This document shows positions 45,571 through 56,534 of a stretch of DNA of 64,000 bases, piece by piece. Source of the stretch: Phytophthora quininea (lineage: Eukaryota > Oomycota > Peronosporomycetes > Peronosporales > Peronosporaceae); contig JAAVTG010000039.1 of NCBI GenBank assembly GCA_011947345.1, positions 403,646-467,645 on the forward strand, in the 5' to 3' direction. The translations under genes and the position numbers were made by a program. The stretch's first letter is position 1; each line of letters starts with the position of its first letter. The notes under the pieces are model-generated. The model was not told the DNA's origin, made no database searches, and worked only from the letters and a program-made list of their open reading frames with translations.

Positions 45571-48500
45571 ATGAGCTCGCACGTTGTGACGGCGGGGATG
45601 TGAAGGAGACCGCTGACGGAGTGCGGAACTTGGTGCATGTCACAGACAGCGCTATGGACGTTGACCAGATAGGCACCGCAGACATCGATGAAAGTCTGTA
45701 CAGCCGCCAGCTATACGTGATGGGCCGTGAGGCTCAAATGCGCATGGGGGCATCGAATGTGCTCATTGTTGGCCTCAACGGTCTCGGCGTCGAGATCGCC
45801 AAGAATGTCATCTTGGCTGGAGTGAAAAGTGTCACGCTGCATGACGATACGCCGGCAAGCTATCTTGACCTGGCATCTCAATTTTATTTGACGGAGGCAG
45901 ACATCGGTACGCCGCGCGCAGCAGCTTCTTTGCCCAAGCTAGCGGAATTGAATCCCTACGTGCCCGTGCGTTGTCATTCGGGCGCGATCGACGAAGCCTT
46001 CCTGGTTGGATTTCGGGTACGTATTTAGGCCTTCATTATTTCTTTTCGTGGTGCTAATAAGCGATAACGTGACGGTATATATATTGCATGTAGGCTGTGG
46101 TTATTGTCAACGCTTCTCTCAAAGAGGCGAAGAGGATTAACGCTATTTGCCACGCCAAATCAATTGGATTTATTTCGACTGAGGCGCGTGGCGTCTTTGG
46201 ATCGGTGTTCTGCGACTTTGGTGACGAGTTTATCGTGTCAGACCGCGATGGTGTGGAGCCCGTGAGCTGCTTAATCTCTTCTATCTCTGACTCCATGCCG
46301 CCTTTGGTTACTGTCAATGACGACACGCGCCACGGATTAGAAACAGGAGACCTAGTTTCATTCCGCGAAGTCACCGGTTTTCCGTTTTTAAATGACGGCA
46401 AATCCAGGAAGGTGACAGTGACTGGGCCATTCACGTTTACTTTGGACATGGTTGAAGAAGACGACAAAAAGCGCTTCACGCAGGGACAACCGTCCAGCGG
46501 TGGGTACGTCACCCAAGTGAAGCAGCCGCTATTGACGAAGTTCAAGAATCTCGAGAGCGCTCTTTCAGCCCCTGGGGAGTTCCTTGTAAATGATTTCGCC
46601 AAAATCGGACGCTCCGAGCTACTCCACCTGGCATTTCAAGCGTTGGATGTCTTCCAGGAGAACCACCAAGGCGTATACCCGAAGCCAGGGTGCATGAAAG
46701 ATGCCGAAGAAGTGTACAGTATCGCCTCTGAGGTGAACAGTCAATCTGCGTCGAAGAAGCAGTTTAGCGTGGATAACCTTGCTAGCGCCGACGCAAAGAA
46801 AATCATCCAGGCGCTTTCGTCTGGTTCAACCGGTGTCATCTCTCCAATGACTGCTTTTCTCGGGGGTATCGTCGGGCAAGAGGCGCTGAAGGCGTGCAGT
46901 GGGAAGTTCACCCCGATCAGCAGTTCTTTTACTTTGATGCAGTGGAATGCCTTCCTGATTCTGTCTACAAAGGTGTCCCTGAAGAGTTTGCAGCTACCGG
47001 GTCGCGATACGATGGTCAGATTGCTGTATTTGGCCGAAACTTGCAAGAGAAAATCAAGAGCTTGAACATGTTCCTTGTCGGTGCCGGTGCCATCGGTTGC
47101 GAAATGCTGAAAAACTGGGCGATGATGGGCGTATCTTCAGGCCAAGGCAACGCAATCCACATTACGGATATGGATACGATCGAGAAGTCGAATCTTAACC
47201 GTCAGTTCCTGTTTCGCTCAAAGGATGTTCAGCAGGCCAAGTCGTCCGTTGCTGCCCGGGCTATTAAGGCAATGAACCCAGAGGTGAACGTTCACTCGTA
47301 CGTGTCTCGTGTCGGCGCCGAATCGGAGGACCAGTTCAACGACGACTTCTTTGAATCGCTTTCAGGGGTGTGCACTGCATTAGACAATGTGGAGGCCCGC
47401 TTGTACATGGATCAGCGATGCTTGTTCTATGGTCTTCCTATGTTCGAATCCGGAACGCTAGGAACAAAGGGAAACACGCAGGTTGTTGTACCGCACAAGA
47501 CGGAAAACTATGGAGCCTCTCGGGACCCGCCGGAGAAGAGTATCCCTATTTGCACGTTAAAGAACTTCCCGAATGCTATCGAGCACACGCTCCAGTGGGC
47601 TCGTGATTGGTTTGAGGGTGAATTCTTTCAGGCACCTTCAGATGTGAATCGTTACCTGGAAGGACCGGCATTCATGAAGGAACTCAACGAGCAGCAAAAC
47701 ACAAAGCTGGAGACATTGGAACGTCTGAAAAGCTCCCTTGTGGACAATCGCCCAATGTCGTTCGAAGATTGCATTTCATGGGCTCGATTTAAGTTTGAAG
47801 ATCTTTTCAGCAATCAGATCAAGCAGCTTCTGTACAACTTTCCGCTAGACCAGGTTCGTCGAAGCGTCGTATTTTGTGTGTTATTCAGTTTTGACAAACC
47901 TGTTATTGTTTCAGTTGACTACCTCAGGAACTCCGTTTTGGTCCGGACCCAAGCGCCCACCGACGCCTATTACATTTGACGCCAAGGACCCGCTTCACAT
48001 GGACTTTATTGTTGCTGTCGCAAACAGTCGTGCGAAGAATTACGGCTTAAAGGGACACGCTGACAAATCAGCGTTCGCTCAAGTTCTTGGAGGTCTTCAC
48101 GTCCCTGAATTCTCTCCTAAGAAGGGGTGAAAATTGCTGCATCTGACGCAGAGCTAAAGGAAGGTGGAGGTGCCCCGGGACTGGACGACGCGGATGCTCA
48201 GTGTGACTATATCATGAAGGAGCTGCCAAAACCGTCAGAACTCGCCGGCTATCGCATGGAGCCCATTGAGTTCGATAAAGACGATGACACCCACATGGAA
48301 GTTATTGTAGCGGTATCAAACCTGCGGGCGCGCTCCTACAAGATCCCCGAAGAGGATATGCACAAGTCGCGCTTCATCGCAGGCAAGATCATTCCTGCCA
48401 TCGCAACGACGACGGCGCTGGTGACGGGGTTGGTATGCTTTGAGTTCCTGAAGGTTTTCCAGGACAAGCCGCTGGACCACTACAAGAACGGCTTTGTCAA

Positions 48501-48894
48501 TCTAGCGCTGCCGCTGTTCACATTTGCGGAGCCGATTGAGCCGAAAGCCACGAAGACGATGTTGAAGGGCGAGGAGTACAAGTGGACGGCCTGGGACCGG
48601 CTAGAAGTGGATCGAGGCGACATCACACTCAAGGAGTTCCTGGCGTACTTTGAGAAGGAGTACGACGCCGAAGTCACGATGCTGTCCTACGGCGTGACGA
48701 TTCTGTACGCGATGTACTCGCAAAAGTCGCGTTCGAAGGAGCGCATGGCGATGAAGATATCGGACCTCGTGCGCACGGTGACCAAGAAACCCATCGACCC
48801 GAAGCTGAAATACCTCATCTTGGAGGTGTGCGCCATGGACGCCGATGGCGAGGACGTCGAGCTCCCGTACCTGCGCTACCACTACAAGCAATAG
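45571..48894 (+). CDS. UBA1: UBA1, ubiquitin-activating enzyme E1
   Basis: E1 adenylates ubiquitin and passes it as a thioester to E2s. Blocks in order: [20 protein letters not shown] and [20 protein letters not shown] (inactive adenylation half), the first catal­ytic cysteine half-domain with [16 protein letters not shown], then [20 protein letters not shown] (active adenylation, ATP site), [18 protein letters not shown], and the catalytic cysteine in [20 protein letters not shown]. The ubiquitin-fold C-terminal domain ends PYLRYHYKQ at 48894. Introns are at about 46018-46093 and 47854-47914. Two shifts, at C4 46911-46914 and G4 48124-48127, are each repaired by one more base and restore conserved sequence. 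One extra G at 45594-45597 likewise opens the frame from ATG 45571; an alternative in-frame ATG is 45654. An essential gene, so these are almost certainly sequence errors. Confidence 0.95.
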
Positions 48895-48941
48895 AGTAGC
48901 TAGCTCGCTGACTCGTGCAACTTGGCCAAACTGCAACAAGC

Positions 48942-51432
48942 ATGTCTTTTGGATACGATTGGCTAAAATATGCTCCTTTCCTTGAAATCAAGGAGAAAAA
49001 AGATGGCTCTGAACGTGGAGTACAGGGGCAGCCCAAGCGCGTGAAGGTCACGCCCGGTACGACGATGGTGAGATACTGCATTGCCTGTGTGTAGGCACTG
49101 TGGCCGGTAGCTCACCTTTCTGCTGTAGTTCGAAGTGTTGGAGGCTGCGCGGGGGCAGTTTCAACTGGACGCGTCGCGCCAATTCCAACTCCTTCACCGC
49201 AGCAAACCAATCGACTTGTCCATCCCCTTCCGACTGACAGGCATCTCGAATAATGCATCCGTCGAGCTAAAGGGCCTGGAGGGGCGGCAGAGGTGCAGCA
49301 AGTGCGCGTGTGCATCCAGATGCAAGACGGGAAGCGAGTGCAGGCCTCTTTTGGGAGCGACGTGACCATCGAACACATCTTGATCTTCTTTAAGCTTATT
49401 CCTTCCCCACAGCGGTGCGCGCTTTACTCCACCCGGTTGCAAACGCGATTTATGATCCCTGACGGATTCCTTTTGCGATAGTTTTCTCTGGGGTTCTTGC
49501 GCCGCGAGATCAACGCCGAAGCATTTAGTACGACGACCTTAAAAGGTAGGTCGTTGGCGAGGAGATAGTTTTTTGCGCGTTGCTGAAGATGTTGTATTCT
49601 TTTTGTGAAGAACTGGGAATCCTGAGTGGATCCGCCATGTTCCGTGTACAGGCTTCAGAAGGCCAGCCCCTTCCGCCATGCCAATCTCTAGAGAGAAAGC
49701 ACCAGTACCCTCGGAAAAGCCCCATGTATCATTTGCTCCGAAACCAGCGCTCCCACCTACTACGTCTGCAAAGTCTCCTTTTCGTGATGACGAAGACGAA
49801 GAGATGGCAGAAGATACCGAGGAGCGGCCGCATGACGCAGAGGAAGGTTTTAACGAGCCTACAATGAGCAGTCACGATGCACTGCAGCTGCTACGGGACA
49901 GTTGCTTCGATGCAGTGTCTGTTAAAGCTATCATGACGTTGATGAAAATTGTCACGAATATCTTGTCGGACCCAGGTATGATTCGATGCATTTCCACGAA
50001 AGGCAGGGTTTAAACTGATTTAACATGTATGCGTATGCAGCAAATGAAAAGAAGCGCGCAATCCGCCTGGCCAATCCTGCATTCCACCGCTCTGTTGGCC
50101 AGGTCAAAGGTGGACTGGAGTTTCTGAAGTCCATCGGTTTTGTACTTGTTCCAGAAACTCAGATGCTCGTACTCACCACAGCAGCATGCAACAAGTTTAC
50201 TCTGGAGGAGGGGCTGCGTTTGCTAACCACTGAAGCTGACGACTTAAACATCTCTCTGGATGCACGCCCAGTTGTCCGTGAGAAGATGGAAGATCCAACC
50301 TTTGATGTCTTTCGAACCCAGATTACCAGGGTGCAGGTATGTACTTTGCACGGGATAAATGTACAGTCCTAGCGAGTAACAATGCTTCGGGGCTACAGAT
50401 GCAACCGCGAGGACCAAGTACTACTGAGATTCTGGTAGATGCGTTGAAGACAAAGCAAGATCAACTAGTTGGCAAGGACAAACCCCCTCGAAACACAGTG
50501 ATTTCAACTGGAGGACGAGAAAGCACCCCAGTCGACTCGTTTTCCATCGCTGGGCCTGCTGAAAGCGAAGCAAGCGACGCACAACTGCTGATGTCGAGCT
50601 TGAGGACTCGCCGCGAAGAGATGGAAAAGGCTAAGGTTGGTTTCGTTTTGGACTTTAGTGCGTCGTTGCATTGATGAACCTTGTTATGTATCCCAGAACT
50701 TTAGGACTCGGTCCATGCGTGAACTCGAAGACCTGAAGCGGAAGAAAGTTTTCCAGGTGGCTTTAATCCGAGTCCAGTTCCCAGATCGTGGTGGGTAAAC
50801 GCAGGTCTTTCGTGCTGCTATCATAAATCTCAACGCTCGATGTGGTGTGGTTGCAATTAGCTGTTATGCAAGCCGCATTTCATCCAAATGAAACGATCGG
50901 GGACGTCACGAATCACGTCGTGGAATGCCTGGACCCCTTGTACAAGGGGCTCGCGTTTTACTTGTACGTGACACCCCTATGCAGAAGCTGGCGCCAGAGA
51001 AGACCCTGGCGGAATTAAACCTCGTTCCTGCGGCGTTGATGTACCTTTCGTGGGTGAGCACTACGCCTGAGGCCGAGACGGCCTCTGTCGGCTTCTACCT
51101 CCGCGGTGACCTGGTAAGGCATTTATTAGATGAGCTAGCTTTGTCCAACGACAATGACCAATGTGTGTGCAACGCGCAGTTAACGAGTGATCGGGCGGCA
51201 GCGAAGGAAAGTGTGGATCCCCTGGAGAATGCTGAGTATCCAAAACCGTTGCTCCTTGGTGAGTTATCCCACTCTATTCCACGATGTGCGGTGATGGTAT
51301 TTTGCTAAACATGTTTGCTCAGAAAATCCTCCTGCCGATTCTGTGAAACCAGCACCCGTTGCTGGAGTGGCGCCGGCTACTGCTGCAGCCCAGGCCAAAT
51401 CTGCGAAAAAGCCGTCGTGGCTCAAACTCTAG
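48942..51432 (+). CDS. TUG/ASPSCR1-like protein with UBL, UBL2, PUB and UBX domains
   Basis: A p97/Cdc48 adaptor. The ATG at 48942 starts MSFGYDWLKYAPFLEIKEKK. The first ubiquitin-like domain is TUG-type (KRVKVTPGTTM, intron, FEVLEAARGQFQLDASRQFQ, SIPFRLTGISNNASVELKGL). The second has VQQVRVCIQMQDGKRVQASF and FSTTTLK plus ELGILSGSAMFRVQ across an intron. Next is a PUB domain (HDALQLLRDSCFDAVSVKAI, then after an intron NPAFHRSVGQVKGGLEFLKS), which binds the p97 C-terminus in other proteins. The UBX domain follows (VALIRVQFPDR, then LQAAFHPNETIGDVTNHVVE and YLYVTPPMQKLAPEKTLAEL). The end is KKPSWLKL at 51430-51432. Small shifts at 49280, 49460 and near the C run at about 49673 are short-run type. 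TUG plus PUB in one protein is not the animal arrangement. Confidence 0.8.
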
Positions 51433-51560
51433 CGAGGAAAACAATACTCGCAAATGATAAAAGAAGAGTGTTTTGGTGCATTGCCTTAGCTCACCTATTT
51501 GTCAGACCTTACACGCGGCGATAATTTCACACTACCGCATTTCTTTTGTCTCAAGCGTAT

Positions 51561-54288
51561 CTACGGGAGTTCTTTCGCTTTAACTTCCAAGTCGTCATCG
51601 CCTACCTTCGGGACATCCTTAGCTCGGGCCGGGTCTGTGAAGCGAGCTGGGCTCACGGACCGACTTGAAGCCGCTGTAGTTGAGCCAGAATTGCTGTACT
51701 GCTCACGTGTTTGGGTTCCGACGCGCAGGTCCCGAAGCTCTTTGCGAAGCTTAAAGTTAAAGCCACTTTTAGCGTCACGAGAGAGGAAGAGATGATTGTA
51801 TCTGGCCCATTGCAACTCGCGTGTTGCTGGGCCAGTGCGAACAGCCATCTTGTCGGCGGTGGTGCGGTCTCCCATACTAATATGTGCCGTCAGCGAAAGC
51901 CGTCGCGCAGTACTCTTGATCTCCTTTTCATGCTGAATCTTTTCCTGGATAAGAGCGCGCTTGCGCTGCTTGAGTTGTTCTTTCTTGGATAGTTTTTCAC
52001 AGGCGACTCAGGCGCTTGGTTAATCTTATCAGGAGCCATGGTTCCACGGCAGTTCTTCGATTTGCAGTGGCATTTCCATTCCATCGCCTGCTTTGTGTGG
52101 AACTGGTAGTCATACGAGAGTTCCGTACCCTTCTCGATGTTCTTCAACGCCGTGATCGCAATACGGTTGACGCCTTTCACGCGCCACTTCAACAAGTGGC
52201 AATTAGGATCGCACGAGTGATTGATGAACCTGGAGACGCTTCCTTTGAATCGGGCATCAATATACTCGCCTTTCCCCAACTCCATTATATACATGTTCTT
52301 GTCCTCAGGGCTGTTTTTGGCGTGATCTAGAAGTCGGCGCTCCTTTTCTTCTTCGTTGATCACCTCGCCCACATACTCGATGACTAGCTGCCCAGCCTTC
52401 ACAGGTTCCTCCACGCGCAAAGCCCACCCTTTCTCAACCGTGTGAAATTGCTTGAAGCGCGGGTAGATTTTCTGGTGGAGCGCGCGATTTCCGCAGTCTT
52501 CGCCAAGCGAGCAATTCGACTCTCTGTTGTGTTTGTTGAACTTCATTCCTGGAGTTGGTGTTGAGCCAAAGCATTCGGTGAAACTCAACCGATTAATGCA
52601 ATCATCCCCACACTTGTCCTTGCAAATACACATAGGCGCGTCTTCTAGCGAAACCTTCGGCTGCTTAAATGTGTAAATGCTGCGGGCCAACTTGCGGTAT
52701 GTCGGTGGTTGGAGGCGAACGTCTTCGATGATACTCTTCAAGAGCCGGAAATGGTGACAGTCACTCGGGTTATTGGAATCGGGATCACGCTTGGGTAAAA
52801 ACATCCACGGCAGATGCAAGCTAGAATCCACAGTCACGGTGTCAATACTTCGATCCGATAAGTAAAATGATGGGATCTTGGGCAATTCATCGTCGGGGTG
52901 CCTCCAGCACAACAAGCCCACCGTATTGTAGCGAGCGCTCGGGGAACACACTGCGGGTGGTAAGCCTCAGGACATTTTAAGCAACACATAAGGTCCGAGC
53001 TTTTCTTTTTCCCTTCGCACACGAAACAAACGTGACGAGGGCATCGGAAGGAGGCTTCAGATTCGAGAGACTCTTCCTCGGTTAAAATCTGACCCTTAGC
53101 TTTGCCCGCTCGACGTGACATCTTGTTTGCGTCGACGCAAGCCTGGTGGAAAAATTTGCCGCACCTCGCGACGCTACAGCGAAATACGCCGCCCTTCTCA
53201 TTGATGGTACCATTGCGTCCACAGCCAAAGCACAGCTGCTCGTTAGTACGGCACTGCTCACATAACCATTCCGCACCCTCCGGGGCTGATTCGATACCAA
53301 GGCACGAAAAATGATACGACTTGAGGCACCCGCCGTCGCAAAGAATCATATCTGTGAGGTCATCATCCTCAATCTCGCCGCAAATACCGCACAGGTCTTC
53401 CTCTGGAAATCTAGACTCGTCCGGATCCTTTTGGGCTGAGGTTTAGCAGGCTTCTTTAGTGCACCGTTCGATATACGCTTGGTGATCGCCCGCCCAGAAC
53501 GTGTGAGGCCAGTTTGAACAAAAGCTGGGGCTAGTTCGCTCTCTTGTGCCTCCTTGACGAGGTAATCCCCAAATGATGGACCCGACGCTGGAGGTGCGCT
53601 CGCTGTCAGCCTTTCCTGCTTCACGCGCCGATGCTTTTCGATGGTGGCTTGATGCTTCGTCCAAGCGTGAGGCGCCTTCGAGGCCTGCGGCATTATTCGG
53701 TAGTCTTTGGTCTTCTCAATACGCTCATCAAACTTTGCTCCCCAGCCCATGTAGTGAATAGTGTAACTGTCTTCGTCCATTTGCTCAACCTTGGCCGCCA
53801 ACCACTCTTTCGTGCCCACATCGTACACATCCACGTGCTCCTTTTCCTGCAGCTGACTGCAGAACTCCTCATGCGCGCGCTTCTCCTCGTCACTTGCATG
53901 AAGCGAGCTGTTCCGGATCGCTTCTTCCTCATCAAACGGCTCGCTCATTTCGACATCATCCGAGCTATCCCCGACGGTCTCGTCAGACGTTTGCGCAGCG
54001 GAACCTGGCTCGTCGTCCCCGGTAGCAACACGCTTTCGTGGGTTGAATTCCTCGTGACGATCGTCGCCTTCATCGTAATCATGCGCCCGCTTGTTGGTGG
54101 CCGCCCCATCCGCACAAACATCTCCGTCTGCAGCAGGCGCAACGGCGATTTCGACAGAGGCACCACCACCGACCCCTCCGCGCCCTTGACATCGGCTATC
54201 GCGTCGATCGCGGCAGGCTGAAGGGCTGGTCTTGACGCCTGCTGCGCCGCCGCAGCCAAGCGGCCCCGTTCAAGCTCGGGCCCTCCAT
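51561..54288 (-). CDS. PHD-SET histone lysine methyltransferase (ASH1/NSD/SETD2 type)
   Basis: The ATG at 54286-54288 starts MEGPELERGRLAAAAQQASR. An acidic region is followed by a Tudor-knot/chromo-barrel unit (VDVYDVGTKEWLAAKVEQMD, YTIHYMGWGAKFDERIEK). PHD fingers follow: CGICGEIEDDD with MILCDGGCLKSYHFSCLG, then CFGCGRNGT...CGKFFHQACVDAN and CFVCEGKKKSSDLMCCLKCP. Next come the AWS cysteines (CICKDKCGDDCINRLSFTEC), the SET core (GWALRVEEPVKAGQLVIEYV, RFINHSCDPNCHLLKWRVKG, ELSYDYQFHT) and post-SET (CHCKSKNCRGTM). The catalytic NHSCDPN and YDYQF are intact. A coiled-coil tail (KKEQLKQRKRALIQEKIQHE) ends near 51561. Shifts at T runs 53429-53432 and 51993-51997 and near 54180 each need one more base. 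Substrate lysine is most likely H3K36 by domain content, but H3K4 cannot be excluded. Confidence 0.9.
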
Positions 54289-56441
54289 CTTGTCCACCTG
54301 CGCGCCAAAACCGAATTGGCCACCAGTCTTTTGAGTTCTTATTTTTAGCACATTTTTTTAAAAACTTGTTTTGAAATTTGTGTTTTCTCTCGCGCGGAAA
54401 ATGCTTTTGGAGCATACTTTATTCAAGATAACATTTTCGGTTTTCGCTGGCGCGCAAAATGTTTGTAAAAGTTTTCTCTCCCGGAAATTTCTTTTAGAGC
54501 ATACTTTAACGTATTCGGTTCCTTATAGAGAGCAACACGCTCAGTACAAGAGATGTGTAGTGTGAACTGCGATTGATGACGACGACTAAGGTGCGCCCCA
54601 AAACGAAGTAGGATGCGACGCATGTCAAGCTATGGACTCTCCAAGGTGCAAGTCAAAAACATCACTTTAATGTGGCACTTCATTTTGGAGTGGCGCGGTA
54701 AAGACAGGTGGGAAACGAAATGCACTTGAGCGACGATATTTATCCATGGTTTTGCGCGCTAGGAAAGTCCGAATTGCTACCGCCCATAGCTGTGCCTGAT
54801 CAGATCTGGCTAGGCAGGAGTTCTACTGCTCATTCTGATTTTCAGGACCGGGCTTCCTCTACAGGCGGCATCCTAACTAGCAAACTTCAGACCCGTACTG
54901 ACAGAAAAAAAACTGTTGATGAAGCGCGGTAACAACGCAAAGGGGTGATGTGCTGTGCGAAAGAGACACAAAACGAACTCGGAATATCCAGAGAAGGATA
55001 TAGTGACGGTGACTAATAATGATAGTTTTTGCGGTGCTCGGGCGATTGACCAGTGGTCCAGGTAAGCACACTTTCGGTATGATTTCTCTTCAAAGCATGC
55101 ACCGCGTTTCCAACCACAAGCGTGCTTGTACATCAATTTGAGCAGGGGTGAACAGTAACGAGAAATATTAATGATAACGATGACACTGCTACCAATCGTG
55201 TCAATCGACGTTTAGCAACCAGACAATTATTTATTCAAACTCAAGGGTCCATGCCAACTCGAGCTATTTCGCTTGGAGCTGAACCGCACGTCCAGGTCGC
55301 GATAGGCTTCGGATCGGGCTCGGAATGCCTAATAGCATTTTGGATGAGGTGGATAAAAATATACTTGACACTTGCTACGTTTCATGGTAGATTCCTGACC
55401 ACAGCGCATGACACCCGCATACCGTTCAAGACTAGTGATAATATTGAGCGGTATCCAGAGCCTATGAATTTTGAGAAGGCAAAACGAAGAGCTGTAGAGT
55501 TACTGTGCTCCTTGATAGTAGGTAAAAAAATTCGTTCAACCCGGACCTTCCATCCCGAAACCGATATGTCTGCAGGTTAATAGTGCTCGTCAGTGAGCCC
55601 TTTTAGTAGGCTCACTGGTTCTTCTTTTATCGTACACAACGACTTCGGGAATAAATATAGCACCTTCGAAGTGATCAGCGCCCAAAATCGATATCACCAT
55701 TTAGCAGAATTCGAGTGAAGGTATCAAGCTTCCGTTGGCAACTGGGAGTTTTGTGTGCGCTTTTGAGTTGCTTGCGAGTGTGCCGGGCACACGGGCACAC
55801 CGGTGATGATAAATGCTCGAAAGTTGGTCAGTTGTATCGGTTCACAACCACGCATTCGTCCTAACTACGACTTGATGCCATCCCTAAACCTTTGTCGCTA
55901 TTTCCTTCGTCTGGACTCCCTGCGTATACATGACGTCATGAACGACATCACTTCTACACCATGTCCTAGAATTTCGCTGTAGCTTAGCGCTGAGATTTCC
56001 AAAACCGTTTCAGGTTAAAGACCTGGAAATCAGGACAATTGTGTCAAGCAAAGAAAGATCCCGTGACATAAACTGTGCCACTGCTACAATACGACACTAG
56101 ACGTTTCCTATGCTTCTGCGCTTCTGTAATCTGAGGCCAACTATCGTGTCAACCCACGATAGGTGAGCGATGGAAATCCGATGAAAACAATTACTACTTG
56201 ACAGACATATGTTTTGGAACTACTTTCAATGAACGCCAAACAAAGACCAAATTGGCATCTACATATATACCACCAGTGTCGAGATGAAACTGCTTTACAA
56301 GGGACACACCCGGTAAATCCAAACATAGAGTATTGATAGGCTATTCGACAAGATCTCACATGAAAGAGAAGAGAGCGACAAGTTACCGTCAGGCACGGCA
56401 CGTAACGCAAATTTCGTTCAACTAACTACATAAACATTATT
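54289..56441. other. AT-rich gene-poor region
   Basis: About 2.1 kb with no supported gene. It contains near-repeats of GAGCATACTTTA (about 54411-54422 and 54498-54509), and a perfect hairpin at 55591-55617. A short palindrome GTGTGCCGGGCACAC occurs near 55777-55791. Open frames here are short and show no family features. It marks the change from the gene-dense to the transposon-rich part of the window. Confidence 0.6.
55591..55617. repeat. Perfect 9 bp hairpin
   Basis: CAGTGAGCC, a nine-base loop, then GGCTCACTG. It lies in otherwise non-coding AT-rich sequence. No T-run terminator follows. It could be a remnant of a mobile element end or a structured RNA, but nothing else supports a function. 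Confidence 0.7.
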
Positions 56442-56458
56442 AGGGGAATCAAAGTTAG
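56442..56458. repeat. Left terminal inverted repeat of Harbinger element
   Basis: AGGGGAATCAAAGTTAG, preceded by the ATT target duplication. Pairs with the right end at 60841-60857 with one mismatch. Confidence 0.9.
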
Positions 56459-56534
56459 CGTTTTCCTGTGTCATTTTTCGGCGTGTACCCATGTTATTTT
56501 TGGCGGGAAATCTGTCATTTTTCGGTGCCAAACC

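Noticed and set aside
45571..48894. UBA1 as a pseudogene because of frame breaks
   Set aside because: All catalytic residues and splice sites are intact, and each break is fixed by one base in a short homopolymer. An essential gene is unlikely to be broken this way.
55251..55580. 109-residue open frame on the plus strand
   Set aside because: No recognisable domain, AT-rich context, no intron or promoter signals. Likely chance.
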